A DNA stretch of 64,000 nucleotides from Bin80 sp965116685 (GTDB lineage: Bacteria > Bacteroidota > Rhodothermia > Rhodothermales > Bin80): the NCBI GenBank assembly GCA_965116685.1, contig OZ220707.1, positions 3,224,001-3,288,000 on the forward strand, written 5' to 3'. Shown in pieces: positions 8,965-16,635 of the stretch. Within the stretch, counting starts at the first letter, position 1, and every line of letters begins with the position of its first letter. The notes beneath the pieces are model-generated. The model was not told the origin of the DNA, ran no database searches, and was given only the letters and a program-made list of their open reading frames with translations. Both the position numbers and the translations under genes were made by a program.

Positions 8965-10326
8965 ATGCAATCCTTAGAAATCCCTGTTTCCGTTGCTTCT
9001 CGTCGCCAGTTTCTGAAAACATCCGGTGCGTTTGCACTTGGATTTGCTGGACTTCAGTCATTGGTAGGATGTCAAAGTTTCCCTGTGCAAGCGAGGGATA
9101 GGTTCGGTCCCCTAGTGCCGGATCCAGACGGAATTATAGATCTACCTGGAAAATTCAGCTATAAGATCGTTTCCCGCAAGGGAGATCAAATGAGTGATGG
9201 ATTTTACGTGCCGGGAGCTCCTGATGGGATGGCCACATTTGCAGGACCTTCTGGTGAAACGATTGTGATTCGGAATCATGAAGTGAATCCAGACGCAGAT
9301 CCAGCAATGGGGGCGTTTGGGGCGGACAATGCGCTTGTAGATCGGATTGATCAAACTCTTTTCTATGATGCAGGTGTGGATGGAAATCCGGCGCTCGGAG
9401 GGACGACAACCTTCATCTACGATACGTCAAAACAGATGATCGTATCCCAATATCTGAGCCTTGCCGGGACACTTCGCAATTGTGCGGGAGGACCTACACC
9501 ATGGAATACCTGGATTACATGTGAGGAGATCACTACCTTGGCAGGAGATGGATTTGCCAAAGATCATGGCTATGTTTTTCAGGTCCCCGCAAGTATGACA
9601 CCGCAGATTGCACGCCCAATTCCGATTCGGGCAATGGGGCGGTTTAATCATGAGGCCGTGGCAGTTGACCCGGCGACCAACATCATCTATCAGACAGAGG
9701 ATGCACATGATAGCCTGGTCTATCGTTTCATTCCGCAGGATCCGGCAAACTTGGAAGCTGGAGGCCGGTTGCAGGCACTTCAAGTCACAAGCAGACCCAG
9801 TCTTGACACGCGTAACTGGGAGAAACAGACCGTAACGGTTGGGTCACAGATGGAGGTCACTTGGATAGATCTGGACGATATTGAAGCTCCGTTGGATGAT
9901 CTACGTCTTCGAGGATTTGATCAGGGCGCCGCCAGATTTGCACGTGGTGAAGGGATGTGGTACGGAAATAATGCCGTCTACTTTGCCTGCACCAATGGGG
10001 GAAGTGCCAAGTGTGGACAGATCTGGCGACTCATTCCTTCCGAGAATCGGCTTGAGTTATTTATTGAACCCAATGATCCTGGTTTGATTGAGAATGCAGA
10101 CAATCTGACGGTCACCCCCTGGGGAGATCTGATCGTATGTGAGGATGGATCCAATGAGCAATTCCTTGTTGGAGTCACACCCAAGGGAGAGCTTTACAAA
10201 TTCGCTCGCAATGCGGTGAGTGAATCCGAATTGGCTGGCGCAACCTTCTCCCCGGATGGGACCACCCTGTTTGTCAATATTCAATGGGACGGTCTGACAT
10301 TGGCGATTACCGGCCCATGGACCTGA
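8965..10326 (+). CDS. PhoX-like (DUF839) Tat-exported protein, probable phosphatase
   Basis: The 453-residue product has an N-terminal twin-arginine signal, SRRQFLK at residues 12-18. A hydrophobic stretch ending in LVGC (Cys36) follows, so it may be a Tat-exported lipoprotein. The mature part belongs to the DUF839/PhoX superfamily: it contains the PhoX-type segment CAGGPTPWNTWITCEE (residues 173-188), whose Cys and Glu are metal-site residues in characterised PhoX enzymes. PhoX is a Ca/Fe-dependent alkaline phosphatase; this protein is shorter than classical PhoX, so the substrate is inferred. The gene survived the IS insertion because the upstream region and first 13 codons were duplicated. 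It converges with the lipoprotein gene at 10331, 4 bases away. Confidence 0.85.
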   Translation: MQSLEIPVSVASRRQFLKTSGAFALGFAGLQSLVGCQSFPVQARDRFGPLVPDPDGIIDLPGKFSYKIVSRKGDQMSDGFYVPGAPDGMATFAGPSGETIVIRNHEVNPDADPAMGAFGADNALVDRIDQTLFYDAGVDGNPALGGTTTFIYDTSKQMIVSQYLSLAGTLRNCAGGPTPWNTWITCEEITTLAGDGFAKDHGYVFQVPASMTPQIARPIPIRAMGRFNHEAVAVDPATNIIYQTEDAHDSLVYRFIPQDPANLEAGGRLQALQVTSRPSLDTRNWEKQTVTVGSQMEVTWIDLDDIEAPLDDLRLRGFDQGAARFARGEGMWYGNNAVYFACTNGGSAKCGQIWRLIPSENRLELFIEPNDPGLIENADNLTVTPWGDLIVCEDGSNEQFLVGVTPKGELYKFARNAVSESELAGATFSPDGTTLFVNIQWDGLTLAITGPWT

Positions 10327-10330
10327 TCAG

Positions 10331-10765
10331 CTAATACAGCGCCAGGTAGTTATCAAGTGACTCAAAGAACTCTTGATAATATCTTCGTGCAGCACGTGGA
10401 GACAGGGTTCGTGGAGTATAGTCAGGGGAGCCCGGGCCCGTGTTTACATCCTGAAGCTCAAAATTGATCAGGGCTCGCGTCCCATTGGGTGCTTCGGAAA
10501 TCAGCGCCGACACCTTCATACGCGTGTCTCCAACAATGAATGACATAAACCGATTTTGTGGTGACCGATAATCGGTGTTAATGATCCCTTCATCCTTTTC
10601 CGCATCTATGACGGCAAATCCCTGCTCAGCAAGCATTTGTACGGTCGCATCAAAAACAATGTCATAATCCAGATCATAGGTGCGGGAGCGATCCTCTACC
10701 GGAAGACTCTGGGTGGTGGCGCAGCCCACGAGAAGCAAGGGCACGAAAAGAAGAAGATGTTTCAT
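10331..10765 (-). CDS. small lipoprotein of unknown function
   Basis: The 144-residue product starts with a lipoprotein signal, MKHLLLFVPLLLVGC, with the lipobox Cys at residue 15. The mature part has a compact alpha-beta pattern (YDIVFDATVQMLAEQGF, then strands) like envelope lipoproteins with a BamC/NlpB-like fold. I cannot name the family with certainty. It is 64 bases downstream of the PHP phosphodiesterase gene on the same strand, so co-transcription is likely. Its stop almost touches the stop of the PhoX-like gene. Confidence 0.75.
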   Translation of the reverse strand: MKHLLLFVPLLLVGCATTQSLPVEDRSRTYDLDYDIVFDATVQMLAEQGFAVIDAEKDEGIINTDYRSPQNRFMSFIVGDTRMKVSALISEAPNGTRALINFELQDVNTGPGSPDYTPRTLSPRAARRYYQEFFESLDNYLALY

Positions 10766-10829
10766 GGTATTGTTGATTTTGGTGTTAACTCTAAGTCGCT
10801 AACAACGGCTTAATGGTCACACGATTGAG

Positions 10830-11951
10830 TCACTCGGTGTCAATCGTCAGGGTGATCTCGGGGTGCGTGCCAGGTGCAGTGATTGCGTTCAGAACCTCAA
10901 AAGTAATCAGGTAAGGCATATCCTGCCCGGAAGTCTTCAGTACGAATTCTGTCAATGCATGAGGGACAACCTCGACAAGGTTCGCATCTTCATGGAATGT
11001 GAAGTCAGAGGTGTTCCGTAGCAGATACCGGGCATCGGAGTGGTTTTTCAGTGCGACATTCAAGACGGAGGTTCCAGGCCTGAATTCAGTATCCGCAACG
11101 GAGATGGATGCCTGAATGAGTGGTAGGATTTCAGACTCGCGACCAATCAGTGTATTGCGGTGCCAGGCGACGGTGCGGCGCTCCTGGAGTCCTTCATGAA
11201 TGCTTTCGGCCGTCCGCTCTTCTGCAAACACCAGCGTCACCGGACGATGCCCCCCTTGGGCAACCTCAAAGTCCCAGTCAATCAATCCGTGAACATCGCT
11301 GGTACCAATAATGGTCAGATCATGATCAAGGGCAATCTGGAGAGCTTCATCCGAGTACGTAAACTGATTTGCAACCTCAATGCCATGCAGCAAACCCTCG
11401 TCAATAAGAGTTCTGTGTAAATCTTCCAGTTCTGCGATCCCATCATCCCGCTGGGAGGTCCAGGCGGGATGATTCCAAAACGTGAATGCGCCTTGTTCCC
11501 GAGCCTGTTCAAAAACCTCCATGATCTCAATTGCAGCTTCGCCCTGACTGGCAACCAATGCGTTCGCATCCGTAATGAATATAGCGTTGACATGTCCAGG
11601 AGGCATGGCACGGGTAATTTCTGCACCAGGAATGATGATCAGTGGATGGTCTCGATTTGCAGCCTTTGCAACTTCGAAGGCACGATTACGATCGGGAAGA
11701 GGAATATCAGCTCTGTGTGGGAGGTATTCTAGATGTTCTGTCACTGCAATCGCATCCAGTTCATCGCGATGTGCTTCTTCAACTCGGATGTTTGGCCAGA
11801 CACTTCCATCGGAGAAAACAGTATGCATGTGCAGGTCACAAGCCAGCGTGTAAAATCCAGGAATATCAGGGAACTCAATGGCACGGTGCTCCTGCGCTTG
11901 CGCACGATTGGAGATCAGGAACAGAGCAAAAATGATCAGAGAATAACGCAT
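10830..11951 (-). CDS. secreted PHP-domain phosphodiesterase, Sb-PDE-like
   Basis: From the ATG at 11951 the product has 373 residues and a signal peptide ending near AQAQ (residue 20). Longer in-frame starts up to 12143 would run into the pyk gene and lose the signal at the N-terminus. The PHP metal motif is clear: HMHTVFSDGS (H41, H43, D48), TEH at 71-73, FWNHPAW, and GTSDVHG near the end of the catalytic domain. A beta-sandwich-like region follows. The sequence resembles proteins annotated as Sb-PDE family phosphodiesterases, which hydrolyse phosphodiesters. The neighbouring PhoX-like gene suggests a joint role in organic phosphate use; that link is inference. Confidence 0.82.
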   Translation of the reverse strand: MRYSLIIFALFLISNRAQAQEHRAIEFPDIPGFYTLACDLHMHTVFSDGSVWPNIRVEEAHRDELDAIAVTEHLEYLPHRADIPLPDRNRAFEVAKAANRDHPLIIIPGAEITRAMPPGHVNAIFITDANALVASQGEAAIEIMEVFEQAREQGAFTFWNHPAWTSQRDDGIAELEDLHRTLIDEGLLHGIEVANQFTYSDEALQIALDHDLTIIGTSDVHGLIDWDFEVAQGGHRPVTLVFAEERTAESIHEGLQERRTVAWHRNTLIGRESEILPLIQASISVADTEFRPGTSVLNVALKNHSDARYLLRNTSDFTFHEDANLVEVVPHALTEFVLKTSGQDMPYLITFEVLNAITAPGTHPEITLTIDTE

Positions 11952-12042
11952 AGATTTGAGATTTGGAAGCAGATTAGGGACAAAAGGGTTCAAGCAAGAT
12001 ATGCGCCCTCTCTGAAAGATACCAATCAAACGCACATTCCTC

Positions 12043-13503
12043 ATGATTTCCTCTACGATGCCCCGCCATACGAAGATTATTTCGACTTTAGGGCCTGCCT
12101 CAAATAATCGTGATATGATTGCCGCCTTGATTGAAGCAGGCACGGATGTGGTTCGTCTGAACTTTTCACATGGTGAGCATGAAGATCATCGAAAGGTTGT
12201 TGCACTCGTTCGTGAGCAAGCGCAAGAACAGGGGCAACAAGTTGCAATACTACAGGACCTTCAGGGACCGCGTATTCGGGTAGGGGCTGTCCAAGGTGAT
12301 TCTGTAATGCTACCCGATGGAGCGGAACTGACGCTGTCTGCATTTAATTCGATAGAAGATGTGTCGTCAGAGAAGCACATCTATGTGAGCTATGATGCAC
12401 TCGCATATGATCTGGCTCCTGGAGGACAGATCCTGATTGATGATGGTCGATTGGTACTCACGGTCACATCAATTTCAGACGAAGATGTCCATGCACAGGT
12501 GGAGGTGGGGGGCATTTTGAAATCACGAAAGGGCGTGAACCTCCCCCATGTACGTACGAGCGGGCCCGCATTGACCGAAAAAGATCTTGCAGACCTTCAA
12601 GTGGGGATTGATCTGGATGTTGACTGGATTGCACTGTCCTTTGTACGCAATGAGACAGATGTTGTCCATCTGCGCAAACATCTGAAAGCCGCAGGCCATC
12701 GGGCAGGCATCATCGCGAAAATTGAGAAGCCCGAAGCATTTGAATCCATTGACGAGATCCTGGCGGTCAGTGATGGCATCATGGTTGCACGTGGTGACCT
12801 AGGAATCGAAATGCCGATGTCGTCCATCCCCCATGCACAAAAAAAGATCATACATAAGTGTCTTTTGGCGGGTAAGCCGGTCATCACTGCAACGCAAATG
12901 CTGGAAAGCATGATCGAAAATCATGCCCCCACACGGGCAGAAGCGAGTGATGTCGCGAATGCGGTCCTCGACGGTACAGATGCAGTGATGCTGAGCGGGG
13001 AAACGGCTGTCGGTGATCATCCAGCGCATGTGGTCAAGGCAATGGCTCGGATCATTCGATCGGCAGAAGAGCATTGGTATGCATTGCCGGAGAGAAGCCG
13101 TGGACTCCCGGAAGGGTTAAGCTCAATCGAAGATTTCCAGGATGTCACGGATGCGGTGAGCTTAACTGCCTGTGAACTGGCTGCGCATGTAGGGGCACGA
13201 GCGCTGGTTTGTTTGACTGCATCCGGGACGACTGCTCGTGCACTCGCTCGACATCGTCCCCAAATGCCCGTCTATGCATTTACGGATTCTCCGCATGTCA
13301 TTGGGCAGGTTGGAGTACTGTGGGGTACAAAAGCTTTTCAGATTCCCTTCCAAAGCGATACGGATGCAGGAGTCAGGCTGGTTCAGCAAACGTTAGTCAG
13401 TGGGGGGTATATCAGGAGTGGTGATACCATTGTGATTTGTGCTGGTATGCCACTTCCCCGGAAAGGTCGCACGAACCTAGTTCATGTGAGCTATGTAGAT
13501 TGA
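12043..13503 (+). CDS. pyk: pyruvate kinase
   Basis: It converts phosphoenolpyruvate and ADP to pyruvate and ATP in glycolysis. The 486-residue frame opens MISSTMPRHTKIISTLGPAS; a second ATG at 12058 (MPRHTKI) matches the usual family start and may be the real one. Diagnostic motifs are RLNFSHG, QDLQGPRIRVG, the signature around IAKIEKPEA, and MVARGDLGIEMP. The C-terminal allosteric domain (ALVCLTASGTTARALARHRP) is complete. It is transcribed away from the PHP gene across a gap of 91 bases. The TPR lipoprotein gene follows after two bases, indicating an operon. Confidence 0.97.
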   Translation: MISSTMPRHTKIISTLGPASNNRDMIAALIEAGTDVVRLNFSHGEHEDHRKVVALVREQAQEQGQQVAILQDLQGPRIRVGAVQGDSVMLPDGAELTLSAFNSIEDVSSEKHIYVSYDALAYDLAPGGQILIDDGRLVLTVTSISDEDVHAQVEVGGILKSRKGVNLPHVRTSGPALTEKDLADLQVGIDLDVDWIALSFVRNETDVVHLRKHLKAAGHRAGIIAKIEKPEAFESIDEILAVSDGIMVARGDLGIEMPMSSIPHAQKKIIHKCLLAGKPVITATQMLESMIENHAPTRAEASDVANAVLDGTDAVMLSGETAVGDHPAHVVKAMARIIRSAEEHWYALPERSRGLPEGLSSIEDFQDVTDAVSLTACELAAHVGARALVCLTASGTTARALARHRPQMPVYAFTDSPHVIGQVGVLWGTKAFQIPFQSDTDAGVRLVQQTLVSGGYIRSGDTIVICAGMPLPRKGRTNLVHVSYVD

Positions 13504-13505
13504 AC

Positions 13506-16500
13506 ATGATGCGCAATATCCCTGCAGTCCTTCTCTGTACGCTGCTATTTCTTGCCGGATGCAGTAGCACATCATTCCTTGGATCCAGATTCAACGATTT
13601 CTCTGCGTACTACAACAAGTACTACAATGCGCAGCGTTCGCTCTCCGAAGGGATCCGGGCTTTTGAAGACAGGATGAAGCTTCAACCGATTGATCAGGAT
13701 ATATTCCTGCCCCTTTTTGGGCGGAGTGATCAGGCATCCATGCAGCGGAAGCCATTTGAGGATGCGGTAACCAAGAGTGCAGATATCCTCCGCAAGCATC
13801 CCAAATCAAAGTGGGTTGACGATGCAATCATGACTATTGGGAAGGCATGGTTTTTTACCAACAACTTTGTTGGAGCAGAAGAAAAGTTCAACGATATTCT
13901 GGAGTTGGACTCTCCTCTTAGGGATGAGGCGAATTTTTGGTTGGCTCGTACCCTAATCGCCAGTGGTGTTTACGAGGAAGCATTTACTCATTTACAGGCG
14001 ATTCTGAGTGCGGAAGACCTGTCAAGTCGCTGGGCACCTCACTACCAGTTGGCACTAGCTGAATTGCATGTACAGAATGAGAACTGGGAAGAAGCCGCTA
14101 TGGAACTGGAGACAGGGTTGTCTACCATGCGCGACAAGGATCTGGCCGCCAGAGCTCAATTCCTAGAGGGGCAGGTGCTGGAACAACTGGGACGATATGC
14201 GGATGCGGTCGCTGCATTTGAGCGGGTACAGCGCCATAAGCCGTTTTATGAGCTTTCATATGCAGCACAGTTCAGCGCCGTACGGGTCCTTTCCGATCAT
14301 GTTGATCCAGATGAGGCAATGAGGAAGCTGCGGCGCATGGAACGCGATGACAAGAATTATGAACATCGGGCGAAACTGGCATACCTGCGAGGGCGTGTCC
14401 TGACTGCACAAGGCCGATACAGTGAGGCACTTGAGGAGTATGATGAATTACTCTATGATCCTACCGCTGGTGGGAGTCAGGTACGGGGACAGGTGCATTA
14501 TGCACTCGGTACATTTTACAGGGATGTATTTTTGGATTATCCCTATGCAGCGGCGCACTTTGATACAGCCGCCAGCGCCATCCAAACCCCTGGTGGCGGG
14601 CAGCAATCAGGTCGGGCAATCACGATCCCTCCCAAACCCTCACCGGGCGCGATCACTGACAGTGATGATCAGGCCCGGATATTTGGGAGCTTTTCCGAAG
14701 TACTCGACAGAATCGTACTGATGGACTCGCTGCTGTATCTCGGGACACTGGATGACAGCAGCTTTGCAGCGGTTGTCGTGGAGTTACGCAAGCGCCGGGC
14801 AGAAGAAATCGAAGAGATTCAACGTGAAATGCGCCAGCGTCAGTCGGAATCCGCCTTCCGAGGGGGTGGAGCCATCATGGAAGATGACTACGGGTTCGGG
14901 GGCGAAGTATTGGTTGCCGGATCAGAGGGGGAGGCAGGGTTCCTCTATCATAGGGATGAAGTACGGATGTTACAGGCCCGCCAAGATTTTCTATCGATCT
15001 GGGGCGAGCGGCCGCTGGCACCAAACTGGCGTCGTATTGCGGCGATTGAGGCGGCACAGGCGGAAGATAGAACGGAGGATTCAGACGAGGATTCCAGAGA
15101 ACAATACGGCATAGGAAGGGTCATGCCGACAGTGGATGTGTCGGCGGTGCCGAGGACCCAGGAAAAATTCGATGCAATGCTGACGGATCGGGCCAATGCG
15201 AGGTATGAATTGGCGAATGTGCTCTTTCTGTCCATGAATCGCCCTGATTCGGCATCTGTGTGGTACCGAATGGTGATTGAAGAGGACGAGAGTGAGTTGG
15301 TTGTGCAGCGGGCTTATTATGCATTGGCGGAAGTCCAAAGGACACTGGGAGATACCTTGGCAGCAAACCGCCTCTACGAAATCATTATTTCGGACTACCC
15401 GGAATCGGATCTCACCGATCAGGCCTATACCCGTTTAGGCCTCCCGATTCCTGATCGTGTGTCTGCGGACTCTTTAACGATAGCGGAAAGGGCATACAAG
15501 AATTCCCATGCACAATGGCAACAAGGAGTGAGTGAAGAGGTCATCAACGATCTATTTGAACTTGGACTGGAATGGACCACGACTCCCGTAGCTCCAAGGG
15601 CACTGTATGCAGCAGGTAGAGCCTACCTTGAGTGGGCCGCCATAGACAGTGTAGATGTGTTGGGCAAGATGCCGGTTTCTGTGAGTACGACACGACTGGA
15701 AACGGCCGGGTTCTACCCGCGCATGGACTCGACGGCAACGGCAGAGGATAGTCTATTGACCCTACCAATGTTGCTCAGATATATTCAATCCAATTATGCG
15801 AATTCTCTTCAGGCGGATCGTGCTCGTCTGACGCTGGCTGCACTTCAAGAGGACCAGAGGAAGCGCCAGGCGATTGCGGATTCCCTGGCGGCCCGTGAAT
15901 TGGCGGTTGCCGATTCGCTACAGCGTGTTGCCGACTCACTGGCGCTACAGCAATTGATCCCGACTGATTCACTCAGACTAACGTTGGATAGTGATTCACT
16001 CGCACAGATAGACTCTTTGAACAACATGGCGGACGAAGTCGAGGCTGATTCAGTGCACGTACTGGAGATTGTCTCGGACTCTGTAGCAGTCGTGCATGAG
16101 ATGGTTGATGCCCCCGATTTGCAGCAATCGGAGATTATATCAAGTGATGAAGCGGAGGCAGCGGCCAAACAGGACACAGAAGCAGAGCAGGAAGCTGTCC
16201 AAGAACCATTGATGGAGGAGGAATCTTCAAGCCTGGAGGACAGTGATAATCCAGGCTTAGGGAATATTGATTGGTCCTTGGGGGGATATACGATTCATCT
16301 GATCTCCTACGAAGATCATGAAATGGCCAAGGCATTCGTTATAAATTTTGGCCGCTCGCTCCAAGATGTTCAGCAGACACTCGATATTTATGCGGCAGAA
16401 GTGCAAGGTGGAATCGAATTCAGAGTTGGACTCGGACTGTTCAATACGGTTCGGGAAGCGGAGTCCGTGATGCAACAGCTGAGTGGGCGGATTCCGGGTG

Positions 16501-16538
16501 ATGCACGGATCTCCCGGATACAGGGCACACAACAATAG
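13506..16538 (+). CDS. TPR lipoprotein with C-terminal SPOR domain, PorW/SprE-like
   Basis: The ATG at 13506 (a second ATG follows at 13509) gives 1010 residues with a lipoprotein signal, VLLCTLLFLAGC. An extension from 13437 would overlap pyk and bury the signal. The mature N-terminus, FNDFSAYYNKYYNAQRSLSEG, resembles PorW/SprE, the periplasmic lipoprotein of the type IX secretion system. Many TPR-like helical repeats fill the middle. A region rich in ADSL repeats (about 790-850) looks like a coiled coil, followed by an acidic Glu/Ser stretch. Residues 923-1010 resemble a SPOR peptidoglycan-binding domain. T9SS sorting domains on the proteases at 45012 and 48521 fit this role. The PorW link is by resemblance only. 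Confidence 0.75.
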   Translation: MMRNIPAVLLCTLLFLAGCSSTSFLGSRFNDFSAYYNKYYNAQRSLSEGIRAFEDRMKLQPIDQDIFLPLFGRSDQASMQRKPFEDAVTKSADILRKHPKSKWVDDAIMTIGKAWFFTNNFVGAEEKFNDILELDSPLRDEANFWLARTLIASGVYEEAFTHLQAILSAEDLSSRWAPHYQLALAELHVQNENWEEAAMELETGLSTMRDKDLAARAQFLEGQVLEQLGRYADAVAAFERVQRHKPFYELSYAAQFSAVRVLSDHVDPDEAMRKLRRMERDDKNYEHRAKLAYLRGRVLTAQGRYSEALEEYDELLYDPTAGGSQVRGQVHYALGTFYRDVFLDYPYAAAHFDTAASAIQTPGGGQQSGRAITIPPKPSPGAITDSDDQARIFGSFSEVLDRIVLMDSLLYLGTLDDSSFAAVVVELRKRRAEEIEEIQREMRQRQSESAFRGGGAIMEDDYGFGGEVLVAGSEGEAGFLYHRDEVRMLQARQDFLSIWGERPLAPNWRRIAAIEAAQAEDRTEDSDEDSREQYGIGRVMPTVDVSAVPRTQEKFDAMLTDRANARYELANVLFLSMNRPDSASVWYRMVIEEDESELVVQRAYYALAEVQRTLGDTLAANRLYEIIISDYPESDLTDQAYTRLGLPIPDRVSADSLTIAERAYKNSHAQWQQGVSEEVINDLFELGLEWTTTPVAPRALYAAGRAYLEWAAIDSVDVLGKMPVSVSTTRLETAGFYPRMDSTATAEDSLLTLPMLLRYIQSNYANSLQADRARLTLAALQEDQRKRQAIADSLAARELAVADSLQRVADSLALQQLIPTDSLRLTLDSDSLAQIDSLNNMADEVEADSVHVLEIVSDSVAVVHEMVDAPDLQQSEIISSDEAEAAAKQDTEAEQEAVQEPLMEEESSSLEDSDNPGLGNIDWSLGGYTIHLISYEDHEMAKAFVINFGRSLQDVQQTLDIYAAEVQGGIEFRVGLGLFNTVREAESVMQQLSGRIPGDARISRIQGTQQ

Positions 16539-16635
16539 AGGTTTCTGCAGCCATTAGAGAAACAGTTACAGACCGGCGTGCGTATACATCCGTTGCTACG
16601 ATTCTATTCTCTAAAGCATTCCCCCACAGTCCTCC

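Larger units (their letters stand above)
8691..9004 (+). repeat. 314-bp direct repeat, right copy
   Basis: This is the second copy of the duplication seen at 6446-6759. It supplies the intact PhoX-like gene with its upstream region and first 13 codons. The repeat ends at the first base of codon 14, the second arginine of the Tat motif, so the insertion point lay inside the RR pair and the duplication repaired the gene. Confidence 0.93.

Noticed and set aside
11952..12143. 64-residue N-terminal extension of the PHP phosphodiesterase
   Set aside because: It would overlap pyk and place the signal peptide internally.
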